Assembly (NCBI GenBank): GCA_030268105.1
Contig: BSDZ01000120.1
Span: forward strand, 248,001 to 312,000
Reading direction: 5' to 3'
DNA: 64,000 nt
DNA from: Volvox africanus
Taxonomy: Eukaryota; Chlorophyta; Chlorophyceae; Chlamydomonadales; Volvocaceae
This document shows, one piece after another, positions 53,541 to 64,000 of this stretch (positions within the stretch are counted from its first letter, which is position 1; each line of letters opens with the position of its first letter). The notes below the pieces were generated by a model that did not search any database, was not told the origin of the DNA, and saw only the letters and a list, made by a program, of their open reading frames with translations. A program made the position numbers and the translations under genes.

Positions 53541-56204
53541 ATGGGCAAGGACGAGGATACCACGAAGGTATTCTTCGGTTGCGATGACTACATTACGGTG
53601 ACCCAAGTTGTGAACGCACACTTGGAGAGGAAGCTCATCGATGACACGATCAGCGACGACGAGGATGTTCTCGCTGCGATCAAGCCAAACGACGACAAAT
53701 TGGCTCGTGGCACCATCAAGAAATACATTTTACCAGAAGATTTGCTACAGTTTGCGGGCAACACAACGGCACGAGATTTGTGGGTGGTGCTGGCGAAGAA
53801 GCACATTCCCAACGTCCGCAACTTCAGGATGCAAATCCAACAACAGCTTAAGGATTTTGAGATGTTGTCAGGAGAAAGTATTGACGATTATTTCCGCCGC
53901 TTTTATAAAATTGGCTACAAGGCCAGCCTTATTTCGATGAAGATTGAGCCTGAGGATGCGTTACCCCACCTTATCCGCGGCTTGTCATCGGACTACGACG
54001 GAGTCAAGTCCGTGCTACGTCACATGGAGAGCATCGAAAGCGTGGAGCAGCTGCAGGATATGCTCAAGACCGAAGAGGGCGAGCTAAGGCTTCAGCGTAA
54101 CAAGGCTCGCGAGGTGTCCCTGATGTCCCTCTCCCGTACCCATGATGGAGCCCGAGTGGGGCCCAGCCAGGGCGCTGGAGCAGGCAACGCCGACGGAGCC
54201 AGGAGTAGGAAGGCGTGCCTCTACTGCAATAAGGAGGGGCATTTCATCGCAGAATGCAGGAAGAAGGCAAATGACGAGCAGCGGGGGATTTGGAGGCCGG
54301 CGTTGAAGGGATTGCGTCAGAAGCCCCGAAACCCGCCGGCATTAGCAGCTCCACCGCCGGCGCCGCCTCCAGTGGCGCCCGCGGCCCAACCCCCAGCCGC
54401 CGCACAGGCAGCGGCTCCCCCACGGCCAGCACAAGGTCAACGGAGACAGCTGATCGCACGGGTATACTCTTCCCAACAGGACGACTGGGAGCGGGAGTTG
54501 TGGCTGTTCGACACTGGAGCAGAAGTCCATGTCACTGGAGACAAGGACAAGCTCCGGAACTATCAGCATTGTGGTTCAGATTGTAAAGTGTGGTTAAAAA
54601 CAGCGAATGGAAGCGTGGTACGCCCGGAGGGCCATGGGCGGGTCATGTTCCGCTCCTCTTGTTTTGAGACAGATGTCGAGGTAGACGTGTACCATGCACC
54701 GGGGATCATGGGTCATATTCTGTCTTTGAAGGCGTTAGAGGGCAGTTTTGGACCGAATGTGGTTCCACAGTTCTCAGGGGTCTTGCCATACGTGGAAATT
54801 GGCGGGGCACCCGCGATTGAGTTGGAGAAGATCGATGGGTTGTTCTATGCTGAGGACTCCAGCTACGACAGCTGGATGGGTCGGTATGGGTCCGACAAGT
54901 GCTTGAGTGGTAAGAAGGTCCGTGAGGAATTGAGGAAGGTCAAGCTTGCCATCACGAAGCAGGATTCCAATCTTGGCGTCCTTTGGCATAAATGGTACGG
55001 ACATTTGGGTTTTGACGCCCTGGCCAAGGTGGCCAGCAGTGATATGGTCACGGGTTTAGGTGCAAGTGTGGATGATGTGGTGGCTGCAAAGGGGCAGTTC
55101 TGTAAGCCCTGCGCCGAGGGCAAGCAGACACGGCAGCCGCACCCATCAACCGGCAATGTTACGAGTAAGAGGCTCGATTTGGTGCACATGGACCTTTGCG
55201 GTCCATTGCCAGTGAAGTCGTGGAATAATGCGAAGTATTGGGTCACGTTCTACGATGATTGCACGAAGTTTTCGGAGGTGCGGTGTATCACTGACAAGAC
55301 CGTGGTTCCTGAGACGGTGAAGGAGGTGATAAAGTTGTGGAAGCGGCAGACTGGCGACAAGGTCCGCCGCATTCACACTGACCGTGGCTTAGAGTACGTA
55401 AATGAAGAACTGGCTAGCACTTTGCGGGACATGGGCATTTTCCATGAGAAGACGGCGCCGTACACACCACAGCAGAATGGCGCTGTGGAGCGTTTGAATC
55501 GCACTCTGGAGGAGTGTGTGCGCACCATGTTGGCCGATTCAGGTTTGCCGCAGGAAATGTGGAGTGAGGCTGTTATTACGGCCAATACTCTTCGCAACGT
55601 ATCTCCCACGAAGGGCAGCAATCTCACGCCTTTGGAGCGGTTCACTGGTGAAAAACCGGACGTGTCGAAGTTGAGGGTTTTTGGCTGCCCTGCATACGTC
55701 ATGATTCCTAAGCAGCAGCGCCATAAGCTGGATCCCGTGAGCGTGCCGGGCCAGTTTGTGGGTTACGCACCAGGCATGAGTGCGTGGCGGGTGTGGATAC
55801 CGAAGGATAGGCGTGTCCGCATCAGTTGTGATGTTAAGTTTGATGAGTGGGGCGTTCGTGGGAGCATGGAGTTCGACGCCTCAGAATCGGAGGAGGAGGA
55901 TGTCTCTGGGTCCCATCCCGAGGCTGATGAGGGCAACGAAATACAGGAGGAGTCGCCGCCGGAGCAACCCCCGGAACTAGCACCCCAGCCGGAACCGGAG
56001 TTAGACGTTCCAATTGCATTACGTAAATCGCAGCGTCAAAATACCAAGTCGATTTTAGGGGTAAACGTGGATATCCCCGCTACGTATGAGGAAGCAATTG
56101 CATCCCCCTTGGTTGATTTCTGGATTGAGGCGATGGAGGAGGAGTTTGCTTCGAAAAGGGCACCTGGTCGCTGGTTGAGAAGCCGGCGGACAAGCGAGCC
56201 CTAG
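53541..56204 (+). CDS. Copia Gag-protease-integrase polyprotein, broken before RT
   Basis: An 887-codon frame starting MGKDEDTTKVFFG. It has a copia Gag region (about 20-185), a canonical CX2CX4HX4C knuckle CLYCNKEGHFIAEC (226-239), a Pro/Ala linker, a protease with DTGA (324-327), and a GAG-pre-integrase zinc site H483/H488/C521/C524. The integrase triad is D551, D614 and E650 (DX35E). After the integrase tail and an acidic, Pro-rich linker, a frameshift at about 56150-56200 ends the frame within the first part of RT. The first Met after the primer site is taken as start. Gag and Pol lie in one frame, as in many copia elements. Confidence 0.92.
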   Translation: MGKDEDTTKVFFGCDDYITVTQVVNAHLERKLIDDTISDDEDVLAAIKPNDDKLARGTIKKYILPEDLLQFAGNTTARDLWVVLAKKHIPNVRNFRMQIQQQLKDFEMLSGESIDDYFRRFYKIGYKASLISMKIEPEDALPHLIRGLSSDYDGVKSVLRHMESIESVEQLQDMLKTEEGELRLQRNKAREVSLMSLSRTHDGARVGPSQGAGAGNADGARSRKACLYCNKEGHFIAECRKKANDEQRGIWRPALKGLRQKPRNPPALAAPPPAPPPVAPAAQPPAAAQAAAPPRPAQGQRRQLIARVYSSQQDDWERELWLFDTGAEVHVTGDKDKLRNYQHCGSDCKVWLKTANGSVVRPEGHGRVMFRSSCFETDVEVDVYHAPGIMGHILSLKALEGSFGPNVVPQFSGVLPYVEIGGAPAIELEKIDGLFYAEDSSYDSWMGRYGSDKCLSGKKVREELRKVKLAITKQDSNLGVLWHKWYGHLGFDALAKVASSDMVTGLGASVDDVVAAKGQFCKPCAEGKQTRQPHPSTGNVTSKRLDLVHMDLCGPLPVKSWNNAKYWVTFYDDCTKFSEVRCITDKTVVPETVKEVIKLWKRQTGDKVRRIHTDRGLEYVNEELASTLRDMGIFHEKTAPYTPQQNGAVERLNRTLEECVRTMLADSGLPQEMWSEAVITANTLRNVSPTKGSNLTPLERFTGEKPDVSKLRVFGCPAYVMIPKQQRHKLDPVSVPGQFVGYAPGMSAWRVWIPKDRRVRISCDVKFDEWGVRGSMEFDASESEEEDVSGSHPEADEGNEIQEESPPEQPPELAPQPEPELDVPIALRKSQRQNTKSILGVNVDIPATYEEAIASPLVDFWIEAMEEEFASKRAPGRWLRSRRTSEP

Positions 56205-57616
56205 GCGTTAAGTGGGTTTACTCAGTGAAGTTGGATAAGCATGGGGTCGTTGAGCGTTTCAAGGCGCGCCTTGTGGTGAAAGGATTCATGCAGCGTGAAG
56301 GTGTGGACTTTGAAGAGGTCTTTGCACCAGTTAGCAAGCATTCCACTCTGCGTGTTTCTTAGCCATGGTAGCTGCGGACGACATGGAGCTACACCAGCTT
56401 GATGTGAAAACGGCTTTCCTAAATGGAGACCTGGAGGAGGAAATCTACACCGTGCAGCCCCCAGGCTTTGAGAGTGGTGGTCCAGGCCTCGTCTGTCGTT
56501 TGCACAAAGTGTTGTACGGCTTGCGCCAGGCCTCACGCGCCTGGAACAAGACCTTGCATTAGAAGTTGATTCAGATGGGTTTTGAGGTGTCCAATGCGGA
56601 CCCAAGCCTATACATACGTCGTGATCTAGACGGTCAGATATGCACGTACTTGTTAGTGTACGTAGATGACGTATTAATTGCATCTCACGATGAGCAGACC
56701 GTTTTGGAGGTGAAAGAGGAGATCAAGCAGTTGTATGAATGCCGTGACATGGGGGAAGCGGAGGTGTTTTTGGGTTTAGTCATCAAGCGGGACCGTGAGA
56801 CCCGCACCCTCACAGTGTCGCAGGAGCACATGATCCATGAGCTGATCGAGCGGTATGGCATGGTTAATGCAGATCCAAGATCCATTCCCATGAGCCCGGG
56901 GACGATCCTGATGTGGGCTGCTGACGGGGAAGTTTTGGATCGCTCACGATATCCGTACATTGAGCTGGTAGGCAGCTTGATGTACATTGCAAATTGCACC
57001 CGGCCTGACATTGCACAAGCCGTGGGAGTCCTCACACGCCACATGTCAGCACCCACGGAGCAGCATTGGAGAGCAGCGAAGGCGGTAGTTCGCTTCTTGC
57101 TGGCAACACCTCAGTGCGGCATCGTTTTTGGTGGCGAACGTGTTGAAGAAGGTTTAATTGGTTATACAGATTCAGATTATGCAGGATGCATTGAGAGCCG
57201 CAAGTCAACTGGTGGTTACATTTTCACTTTGCATGGAGGCTCAGTGAGTTGGTCGAGCAGGCTACAGCGTACAGTTACGAGTTCGACCATGGAAGCGGAA
57301 TACGTGGCGGCATCGGAGGCTACCAAGGAGGCACTCTGGCTACGTCTTCTGCTCTCGGAGTTGGGTTACTCGTTACATCCGACCACCATCAAAGATAGCC
57401 AGTCAGCGATTAAGATCACGAAGAACCCAGTAATTTCAGGAAAATCAAAGCACATTGCTGTGCGATATCCACATGGTTCGTGAGCAAGTGGCGCGTGGAG
57501 CGGTGGTCATGGAGGATTGTCGCAGTGACGACATGGTGGCGGATATCTTGACGAAGCCGCTGCCGTTGGAGAAGTTTGCAAAGCAACAGAAGAGCATGGG
57601 CGTGTGCAAGATCTGA
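56205..57616 (+). pseudogene. Copia reverse transcriptase and RNase H, frameshifted
   Basis: RT begins in another frame (KWVYSVKLDKHGVVERFKAR) and shifts again at about 56355. A TAG interrupts at 56560-56562. The catalytic YVDDVLIA box and RNase H motifs (YTDSDYAGC, SSTMEAEYVA) follow in one frame to about 57470, where an extra base shifts the frame before the usual C-terminal end (VADILTKPLP). At least three frameshifts and one stop mean no functional RT. Confidence 0.93.
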
Positions 57617-57627
57617 CCGCGTGGGAG
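57617..57627 (+). promoter_or_regulatory. Copia polypurine tract
   Basis: The short, mostly purine string GCGTGGGAG touches the 3' LTR at 57628, where a plus-strand primer is expected. Confidence 0.55.
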
Positions 57628-57792
57628 TGTTGGAATTTGGCTTTACGAGTTCGGTCAGACTTGCCTTCATGATGTTTTTGGTTAGAAGTCGTTTGTGTAC
57701 AACTGACTATCAGTCCTTTGTTCCTTGCCTTGAGAGCCTAGAATCTCTTGTAACATGTAAGCAATAATACACACGAAAAGTCCAATAGGAGC

Positions 57793-58736
57793 AGCTAACA
57801 GCGTTGTTAAGCGGGAATTCTGCCGCAGTCAAAAACGTATCCCAAACGAGGGGTGTGCGACCAGCGTAATTGCGCAACATATCACCCAACGTGCGGTTTG
57901 TGCGTTTGGTTTGACCATCAGTCTGCGGGTGATACGCCGTGCTCAGGTTGACGCGCATGCCAACTAGCTTGCAGAGCGCTTCCCAAAACTTAGACGTGAA
58001 CTGCCCACCGTGGTCTGAGATCCACCGTGGTCCGAGATCACGTTTTGGGGAACCCCGTGTAACCGAACCACATTGTTGAAAAACAATTGTGCCGTTTGCT
58101 CAGCCGTGCAGGACGATGTGCATGGTGCTAGGTGGACCATCTTAATCAGCCGATCGACCATTATGAACACCGCATCATATCCCCCCTCAGTTTTGGGCAG
58201 CGCGACTACGAAGTCCATGGAAACACTTTCCCAAGGCGCATCCGGGACAGGCAACGGTTGCAACAACCCATGCCCCTTACCGGACAAAGCCCTATTGCAC
58301 TGGCACAGACTGCATGTCTGTACGAAGTTCGCCGCATCTTTAGCCAAGTGAGACCACCAGAATGAACGTTGCACCAACTCGACCAACCGCTTGCTACCAG
58401 GGTGTCCTGCTAACGGGTCCTCGTGGAACCGTGCAAGGATGTCGTAGCGTAGCGCGTCGTCGTTCGGAACGACGATTTGCGTAGCTGCACCCTCCGTCCG
58501 TAGCCAAAGGCCATTCTGCTTGCAAAGGTATTCTACATTAGCCGGCTCCGAGAACCAGGCATCTGCGTTGTAGGCAACCTTCAACCGCTCCGCGAGGTCC
58601 GTCGCGATCGGCACCTCCTCGTTATGCGGTCGCACGACGGGCACTGCCAAAATTGCAGTGTGTAGCGACGGATGTCGACTGAGAGCATCGGCAATATTCA
58701 ATTTACCAGAAATGTACTCCCAGGTGTAGTCGAACC
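57793..58736 (-). pseudogene. G1-f integrase, second part, cut by G1-g
   Basis: Integrase sequence resumes after the copia element: [12 protein letters not shown] box (here QTKRTNRT, so the catalytic Glu is lost), then the central region, [18 protein letters not shown] and the RNase H/integrase linker. A 17-bp tandem duplication (58005-58021 and 58022-58038) breaks the frame near ISDHGG. The segment ends at CTACACCTGG/TCGAACC where the G1-g LTR is inserted (58737). Confidence 0.88.
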
Positions 58737-59560
58737 TGTTGTACCTCTCCTTCGCGTTTGCTCATAAGTATCTGCACGTCTGGAGACTTTCGACACCGAT
58801 GCGCGAGCACTTGCAAGTACAGCAAGGCAAGCGAGAGCAAACAGAGACAGCGGAAGACTTCAAGACGAAGAGAGATATAACTTACAATCTTACAGATCAG
58901 AATGATGCAATGGATGAAATCGCTGTCAGCGCCGGAACCAAGCAATCATCACGCGGCGGTGATAAGCGAAGTTCAGGCTTAGCTCGGGCTAAGTAGAAAT
59001 GCATATAGCAATTATAATGTAGAACACACGAGTGTTCTCCGGTATCAAATGTCTTGTCTAGCTTAGCGGTCCTCGCATCTGTTATACTCGCAGCATCGCA
59101 GTGCCGTACGATTCACACTAGGAGGCCGATCCTAGATGTGACAGCCCTACTGCGTATAGGCGATGTCTACGCGTAACAACGTATAAGCCTTTCCGGCATT
59201 CGCATGATGCAAGGGTCCGGATAACGATATCCGGTTGCAGGGCATGTATCGCGACGAGTGCGGCGCTCTCAACGTGTGCAGTAATGAAGTAATATTATAT
59301 CAGATAATATTACTTATCATTTCGTAGCACGAGCATAATGCGCACTTCGATGATTCGGGCATTCATGCATGCTAGGCGGATTTGCCATGATGGGATGTCG
59401 CGATAGATAATGACAACATGCCAGATGCATATATAAATGTACACGAATACATTTATATCATGCAGATTCATTCATATGCAATGCTTTCATCACAATAGCA
59501 CTTCGCCTCGTAGGATCGTGTCGACCTACGCGTCGGCGGGAAATGAACCGTAGCACAACA
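58737..59560 (-). mobile_element. G1-g 3' LTR (824 bp)
   Basis: Complete LTR, TGTTGTACCTCTCC to GTAGCACAACA on the + strand, inserted in G1-f. The purine tract and the pre-PPT hairpin follow on the internal side (59578-59600). The 5' end of the element is beyond the window, so the target duplication cannot be checked. Confidence 0.95.
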
Positions 59561-59619
59561 ATTATCCCCCCTCCCGTATGCAGCGTCCTCGCTGCATCAT
59601 ACAGCATCGACTGCAGGGG

Positions 59620-62600
59620 TCATTGGGTTTGCGTGGCGCGTTTGCGGGCTTCTTCGAGCAGGGGCTTCATGTCCTGTGAGAAGTTGCGCGCCGGTTCCCA
59701 TGAGTTGTGCTCGTCGGTATACCCTGTCCACTTGACCAAGTACTCGTGTACTGTCCGCTTACGTCGGTGTCGGCCCACACGACGCGCGCGATAATCTAAC
59801 ACCCGCTCCACATCGTAAAACTTCTGTTTACCAGCGATCCAGGTCTCGGGAACTGGTTCGATCGCTGCGGGGGCGTTAGTAGGCTCAGGGACAGGTTCCG
59901 TACCACGATAAGGACGGACAAGCGATACGTGAAACGTGGGGTGAATGGTCATATCAGCGGGCAATGCAAGCTCCACAGCCACATTCCCGACCATGCACAC
60001 AACAGGATACGGACCAATCCATCGGTGTAAGAGTTTTCGGGATCCGTCGGTCAAGGAACGCAAGTTCTTGGTGCTTAGCAACACGAGTTGCCCTTCCGAA
60101 AACGTCACGTCCTGCTTGGATTTGTTGTAGTATTCCGTCGTTCGTTGCTGCGCCGCGTCCAAACACGACTTCGCGTCTGTGATTCGGGACATAAAAGACT
60201 TGGCAAAAAGTTTAGCAGCAGGCACATTCACTTCTAACTCACGCCACACGGGTAGCGCGGGATGAAATCTGTAGTTAAGAAAGAATGGACTTTTGCCTGT
60301 TGAGCGGTTAACAGCGTTGTTAAGCGCGAATTCTGCCGCAGTCAAATACGTATCCCAAACGAGTGGTGTGCGACCAGCATAATTGCGCAACATATCACCC
60401 AACGTGCGGTTTGTGCGTTCGGTTTGACCATCGGTCTGCGGGTGATACGCCGTGCTTAGGTTGACGCGCATGCCAACTAGCTTGCAGAGCGCTTCCCAAA
60501 ACTTAGACGTGAACTGACCACCGCGGTCCGAAATCACATTTTTGGGAACCCCGTGTAACCGAACCACATTATCGAAAAACAAGCGTGCGGTTTGCTCAGC
60601 CGTGCAGGATGATGTGCATGGTGCGAGGTGAACCATCTTAGTCAGATGATCGACCATTACGAACACTGCATCGTATCCCCCCTCAGTTTTGGGCAGCGCG
60701 ACTACGAAGTCCATGGAAACACTTTCCCAAGGCGCGTCGGGGACAGGCAACGGTTGCAACAACCCATGGCCCTTACCGGACAAAGCCTTATTGCGCTGGC
60801 ACAGACTGCATGTCTGTACGAAGTTCGCCGCATCCTTAGCCAAACGAGGCCACCAAAAGGAACGTTGCACCAAGTCGATCAATCGCTTGCTACCAAGGTG
60901 TCCTGCTAACGGGTCCTCGTGGAACCGCGCAAGGATGTCGTAGCGTAGCGCGTCGTCGTTCGGAACGACGATTTGCGTAGCTGCACCCTCTGTCCGTAGC
61001 CAAAGGCCATTCTGCTTGCGCAGGTTTTCTACATTAGCCAGTTCCGCGAACCAGGCGTCTGCGTTGTAGGCAACCTTCAACCGCTCCGCGAGGTCCGTCG
61101 CGATTGGTACCTCCTCGCTACGCGGCCGCACGACGGGCGCTGCCAAAATTGCAGTGTGTAGCGACGGATGTCGACTGAGAGCATCGGCAATATTCAATTT
61201 ACCAGAAATATACTCCCAGGTGCAGTCGAACCTAGCTAGGTATTCCATCCACCTAGCCTGACGGCGGTTCAACGTAGGAACCCTTTGCAAAAACGTTAGG
61301 GGCTTGTGGTCAGTTTTTAAAGTAAACGGGCGTCCCTCGAGCTAACAGCGCCATTCCTTTAAAGCATGCAGCACTGCCAGAAGCTCCTGTTCCCCGGTGG
61401 TGTAGCGACTCTCCGCACCAGAAAATTTCTTACTCGTGAAGGCGATCGGTCGCCCTTCCTGTAACAGTACAGCGCCGCTTTCAAATATTGAGGCATCAGA
61501 CACTACCTCAACACGAAATGGCAACGAGTAATCAGGGAATGCGAGGGTGACATCTTCGGCAACAATTCGTTTGAGCTCTTCGAATGCCCGCTGGCATTGC
61601 GACGTCCACGACTCGAGGGAAACGAAAACGCCTTTGCGAGTTAAGTTAGTAAGCGGGGCCGCAATGATGGAATATTTTTCAATGAACTTTCGGAAATAAT
61701 TGGTCAAGCCAAGGAACTTACGCAGCTCCGTGAGGTTCTGAGGCGCGGGCCAATCGCGAACCACGGTGACCTTCCGCGGGTCCATCTTCACACCGGTGGC
61801 CGACACAATGTGGCCCAAATATTCCACCTGAGGCTGCGCCCAAAAGCATTTGGCGCGTTTAGCAAACAATTGCTCCCGCCTCATAACGTCAAGCACGAGC
61901 CGAAGATGCTCCAAGTGCTCCTCGCGCGTCTTAGAGTACACCAAGATGTCATCCAGGTAGCACACAACGAACCTGTCCATAAACGGCCTAAACATTCGGT
62001 CCATAACCGCCTGAAACGTCGCAGGGGCATTAGTCAAACCAAACGATAGGACCGTATACTCAAAGTGACCGAAGGGCGTCCGAAAAGCGGTTTTCGGGAT
62101 ATCAGAGGCAGCGATGCGAATCTGATTGTAGCCCTGTTGTAAGTCAATTGAGGAAAAATAAGCCGAGCCCTTCAGCTTATCCAACAGGTCGTCAACGCGT
62201 CGCAAAGGGTAGCGATTTTTCACCGTATTCGCATTTATACGGTGCAGAATACGGGGATGTGCTGGGGCGTATCATACCCTTCGTGAGTAAATCCGTCACC
62301 TGGCGCTTCACCTCGTCCAGCTCCAATGGACTCAACCTGTACATTGGCCGGGCCGTAGGCTGTGCTCCAGGCACGAGAGGAATTGTATGATCAACAGGAC
62401 GCATAGGTGGTAGGCCAGGGATATCTTTAAAGACGTCCTCATACTGCGACAGTAGGGCCTCAACCTCAGGATCCGCAGAAATCTGCGCGGTGGTGACACA
62501 GCAGCTCACCCGCGGCCTTAAAAGCAGTCCGTGCGCACCTTTCCGTAACAAACGGACGGCCTCCTTACGCCCGACTAGCTCTGGTTCGATTCGCGCGGCC

Positions 62601-63624
62601 ATTGCGGTCACAGCGAAATTAACCATAGGCACCGCCTCAGTTTCGCCCTCCTTTGGTGTGACATGTTCGAACGACAGGAAAGGTACCTTAATCGACAGAG
62701 TACCCTTGCACATGTGCAGGGTTGCGGTCTCCATGTCGATGCACGCGCGGTACTGCCGTAATGTCGAGGACCCCATAATGTACGGTGCAGTCTCTGCCAA
62801 GCCCTGCAGCACGTACGGCCGGGTCACAACACGCAAAGGGCCTATCGATAGGCTAAGGGTAATCCTGCCCACGATGGGATGCTTACCCCCGTCAGCAAGG
62901 GTAACCTGTGGACAATCAGACGACTCTGGGGACAACCCCAGCGCTTTCACCTCTCGACAGAGATGAAGTCGTCGCTGGCACCGGTGTCAACAAGTGCCTT
63001 CAGAGTACGGCCATTCAAACCGATCTGAACCACAGGGACACGGTTATCTACGAGCGACTGCCCAGCAGACAACGTCAGTGCACTTAAGGCGGGTCCGTAA
63101 CCAACGGCACCCCCGTCAGGAGCTTCGTACCAAACGTCAACTGAGTAGGATGTGCGTGGCCACGGAGCCAGCATACCCTCCCGATCCACACCGTTAAACA
63201 AAACGGTGCCCGGCACGAACCGGTGGACATGCCGCATACCCCTTAACGATGCCTCTGCCTTGCGCCGACAGAAAGCGGGGAGTAAAACACATGCAGCAGT
63301 GCCTGGATATTGACGCCTACATCTCCGGTATATGGCCAACTGTTCCGACATCTCACGCAGAGACGAGGGGATGAACAAAACCACGTGGTTGGACAGATCG
63401 ATAGACGACAGGGGACGGCGAGGTGTAAACAAATTACACAACGGATCGAAGCAGAGAAGTCCCGTGCGTCCGTCAAGCGTGATGCGTCGCGCAATGACTC
63501 GCTCGATGTGTCCGAGTACACAAGGCAACAATGCCTTAACGGCTGGCCGTAAGGATGACCACCGACCACGCGTTAGTTCAGAAAACCCAGGTGGAGCCCC
63601 CTCCGCAGGAATCCGGGCAAGCCC
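59620..63624 (-). pseudogene. pol: G1-g pol with stop, RT deletion and frameshift
   Basis: Integrase and chromodomain are open from 61290 to 59620. A TAG at 61344-61342 replaces Tyr in RNase H (CYL). RT carries YLDDILVYS, but about 70 bp are missing at about 62236, removing the [18 protein letters not shown] region; GAATACGG-like microhomology flanks the loss. A 1-base deletion at about 62950, just after the protease [11 protein letters not shown], is the same as in G1-e. The frame upstream reaches the UAG at 63627-63625. Confidence 0.93.
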
Positions 63625-64000
63625 CTATTTCGGCTGAGGTACAATCGGCGGCATTAGAGGGCAATCTTTCGTAAAATGGCTCTCCGTAGAGACACCGAAG
63701 ACAAACGTTGGCCAATTTCCGACGCTCGAATTCGGAACGATTGCAATTCCATTTTGGCATAAATGTGTCGTCCGTACGAGTACGATTCGTGTTGGGGTCG
63801 GAACGCTGTGCGGCTGCCGACGATGGCGCACCACCACGCTTCCTGTTCCTAGCTGGGTCCGAGCTCGGACCTGCTCCTCCTGTACCACGGACACCCGAGC
63901 TAGCGCCCCCGCGCGCCTTGCGTTGCCTGTTGCTGCGTCGCGTTGCGGCAGTAGGCGTGGGGCGGGTCGCGCCGAGGTCCTGGTCGAGAGCTACAGCTTC
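63625..64000 (-). pseudogene. gag: G1-g gag, C-terminal part, at window edge
   Basis: The end of Gag with the conserved UAG at 63627-63625, PKWNCNRSEFERRKLANVCL and a damaged zinc knuckle. A few bases are inserted near 63690 (CCGTAGAGACACCGAAG against CCGCACACCGTAG), shifting frame inside the knuckle. The basic linker continues to the window edge; the rest is outside. Confidence 0.85.

Larger units (their letters stand above)
53289..57787 (+). mobile_element. Ty1/copia element, target duplication GGAGC
   Basis: A 4499-bp element flanked by GGAGC at 53284-53288 and 57788-57792, inserted in G1-f integrase. LTRs of 162 bp (53289-53450) and 160 bp (57628-57787) start TGTTGGAATTTGG and end AAAAGTCCAATA. 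They differ by 3 substitutions and a 2-bp indel by eye, about 2%. The integrase precedes RT, which is the copia order. Confidence 0.96.

Overview
This 64 kb window looks like gene-poor, repeat-dominated chromatin of a eukaryotic nuclear genome. I recognise no intact host gene, rRNA or tRNA. Roughly 90% of it is LTR retrotransposon sequence. There are three related Ty3/gypsy families, called here G1, G2 and G3. G1 and G2 encode a C-terminal chromodomain and so are chromoviruses. There is also one Ty1/copia element. Moderate GC, proline-rich coding, copia half-tRNA priming and chromovirus content would fit a green alga, but that is inference and taxonomy is not proven by the sequence.

Layout. 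1-3131 is non-LTR DNA: a partial minus-strand proline-rich, possibly Gag-like reading frame (1-900), a 29-copy G-rich 30-bp minisatellite (931-1800), and a tail where I see no gene. 3132-39707 is a head-to-tail array of a 12.3 kb composite unit. In each unit a dead G2 element carries a G1 element in its 3' LTR, and that G1 is interrupted in integrase by the next G2. Unit starts lie at 3288, 15590 and 33528. The second unit also carries a later G1 insertion (G1-c, 22799-28431, 5-bp duplication CGTAC) whose pol frame is still fully open. 39708-40749 is a short unique stretch. 40755-49041 is a nearly full-length minus-strand G1 (G1-e) with target duplication AACTG; its 5' LTR carries a solo G2 LTR. 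49042-50047 holds an inverted (TATAA)n microsatellite and a very AT-rich, bacterial-looking segment with an hsp20 gene and a small membrane-protein frame. 50048-64000 is a nested stack: G3 is hit by G1-f, which is hit by a copia element (53289-57787), by another G1 (G1-g, 58737 to beyond the window) and by a 448-bp unidentified insert.

How it works together. G1 encodes Gag (zinc knuckle), then an in-frame UAG, then Pol (protease, reverse transcriptase, RNase H, integrase, chromodomain), between 824-bp LTRs that start TGTTGT and end ACAACA. The chromodomain keeps its aromatic-cage residues, which fits the strong tendency of these elements to land in one another. Most copies are broken by stops, frameshifts and deletions. 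Many lesions are shared between copies, which shows that whole nested blocks were duplicated after the elements had died.

Most notable points: the identical-breakpoint tandem amplification, the hsp20 fragment that looks like a transfer from a Rickettsiales-type bacterium, the gag-UAG-pol organisation, LTRs packed with hairpins in three diverged families, a conserved hairpin just upstream of the polypurine tract, and copia priming from the anticodon arm of initiator tRNA-Met.
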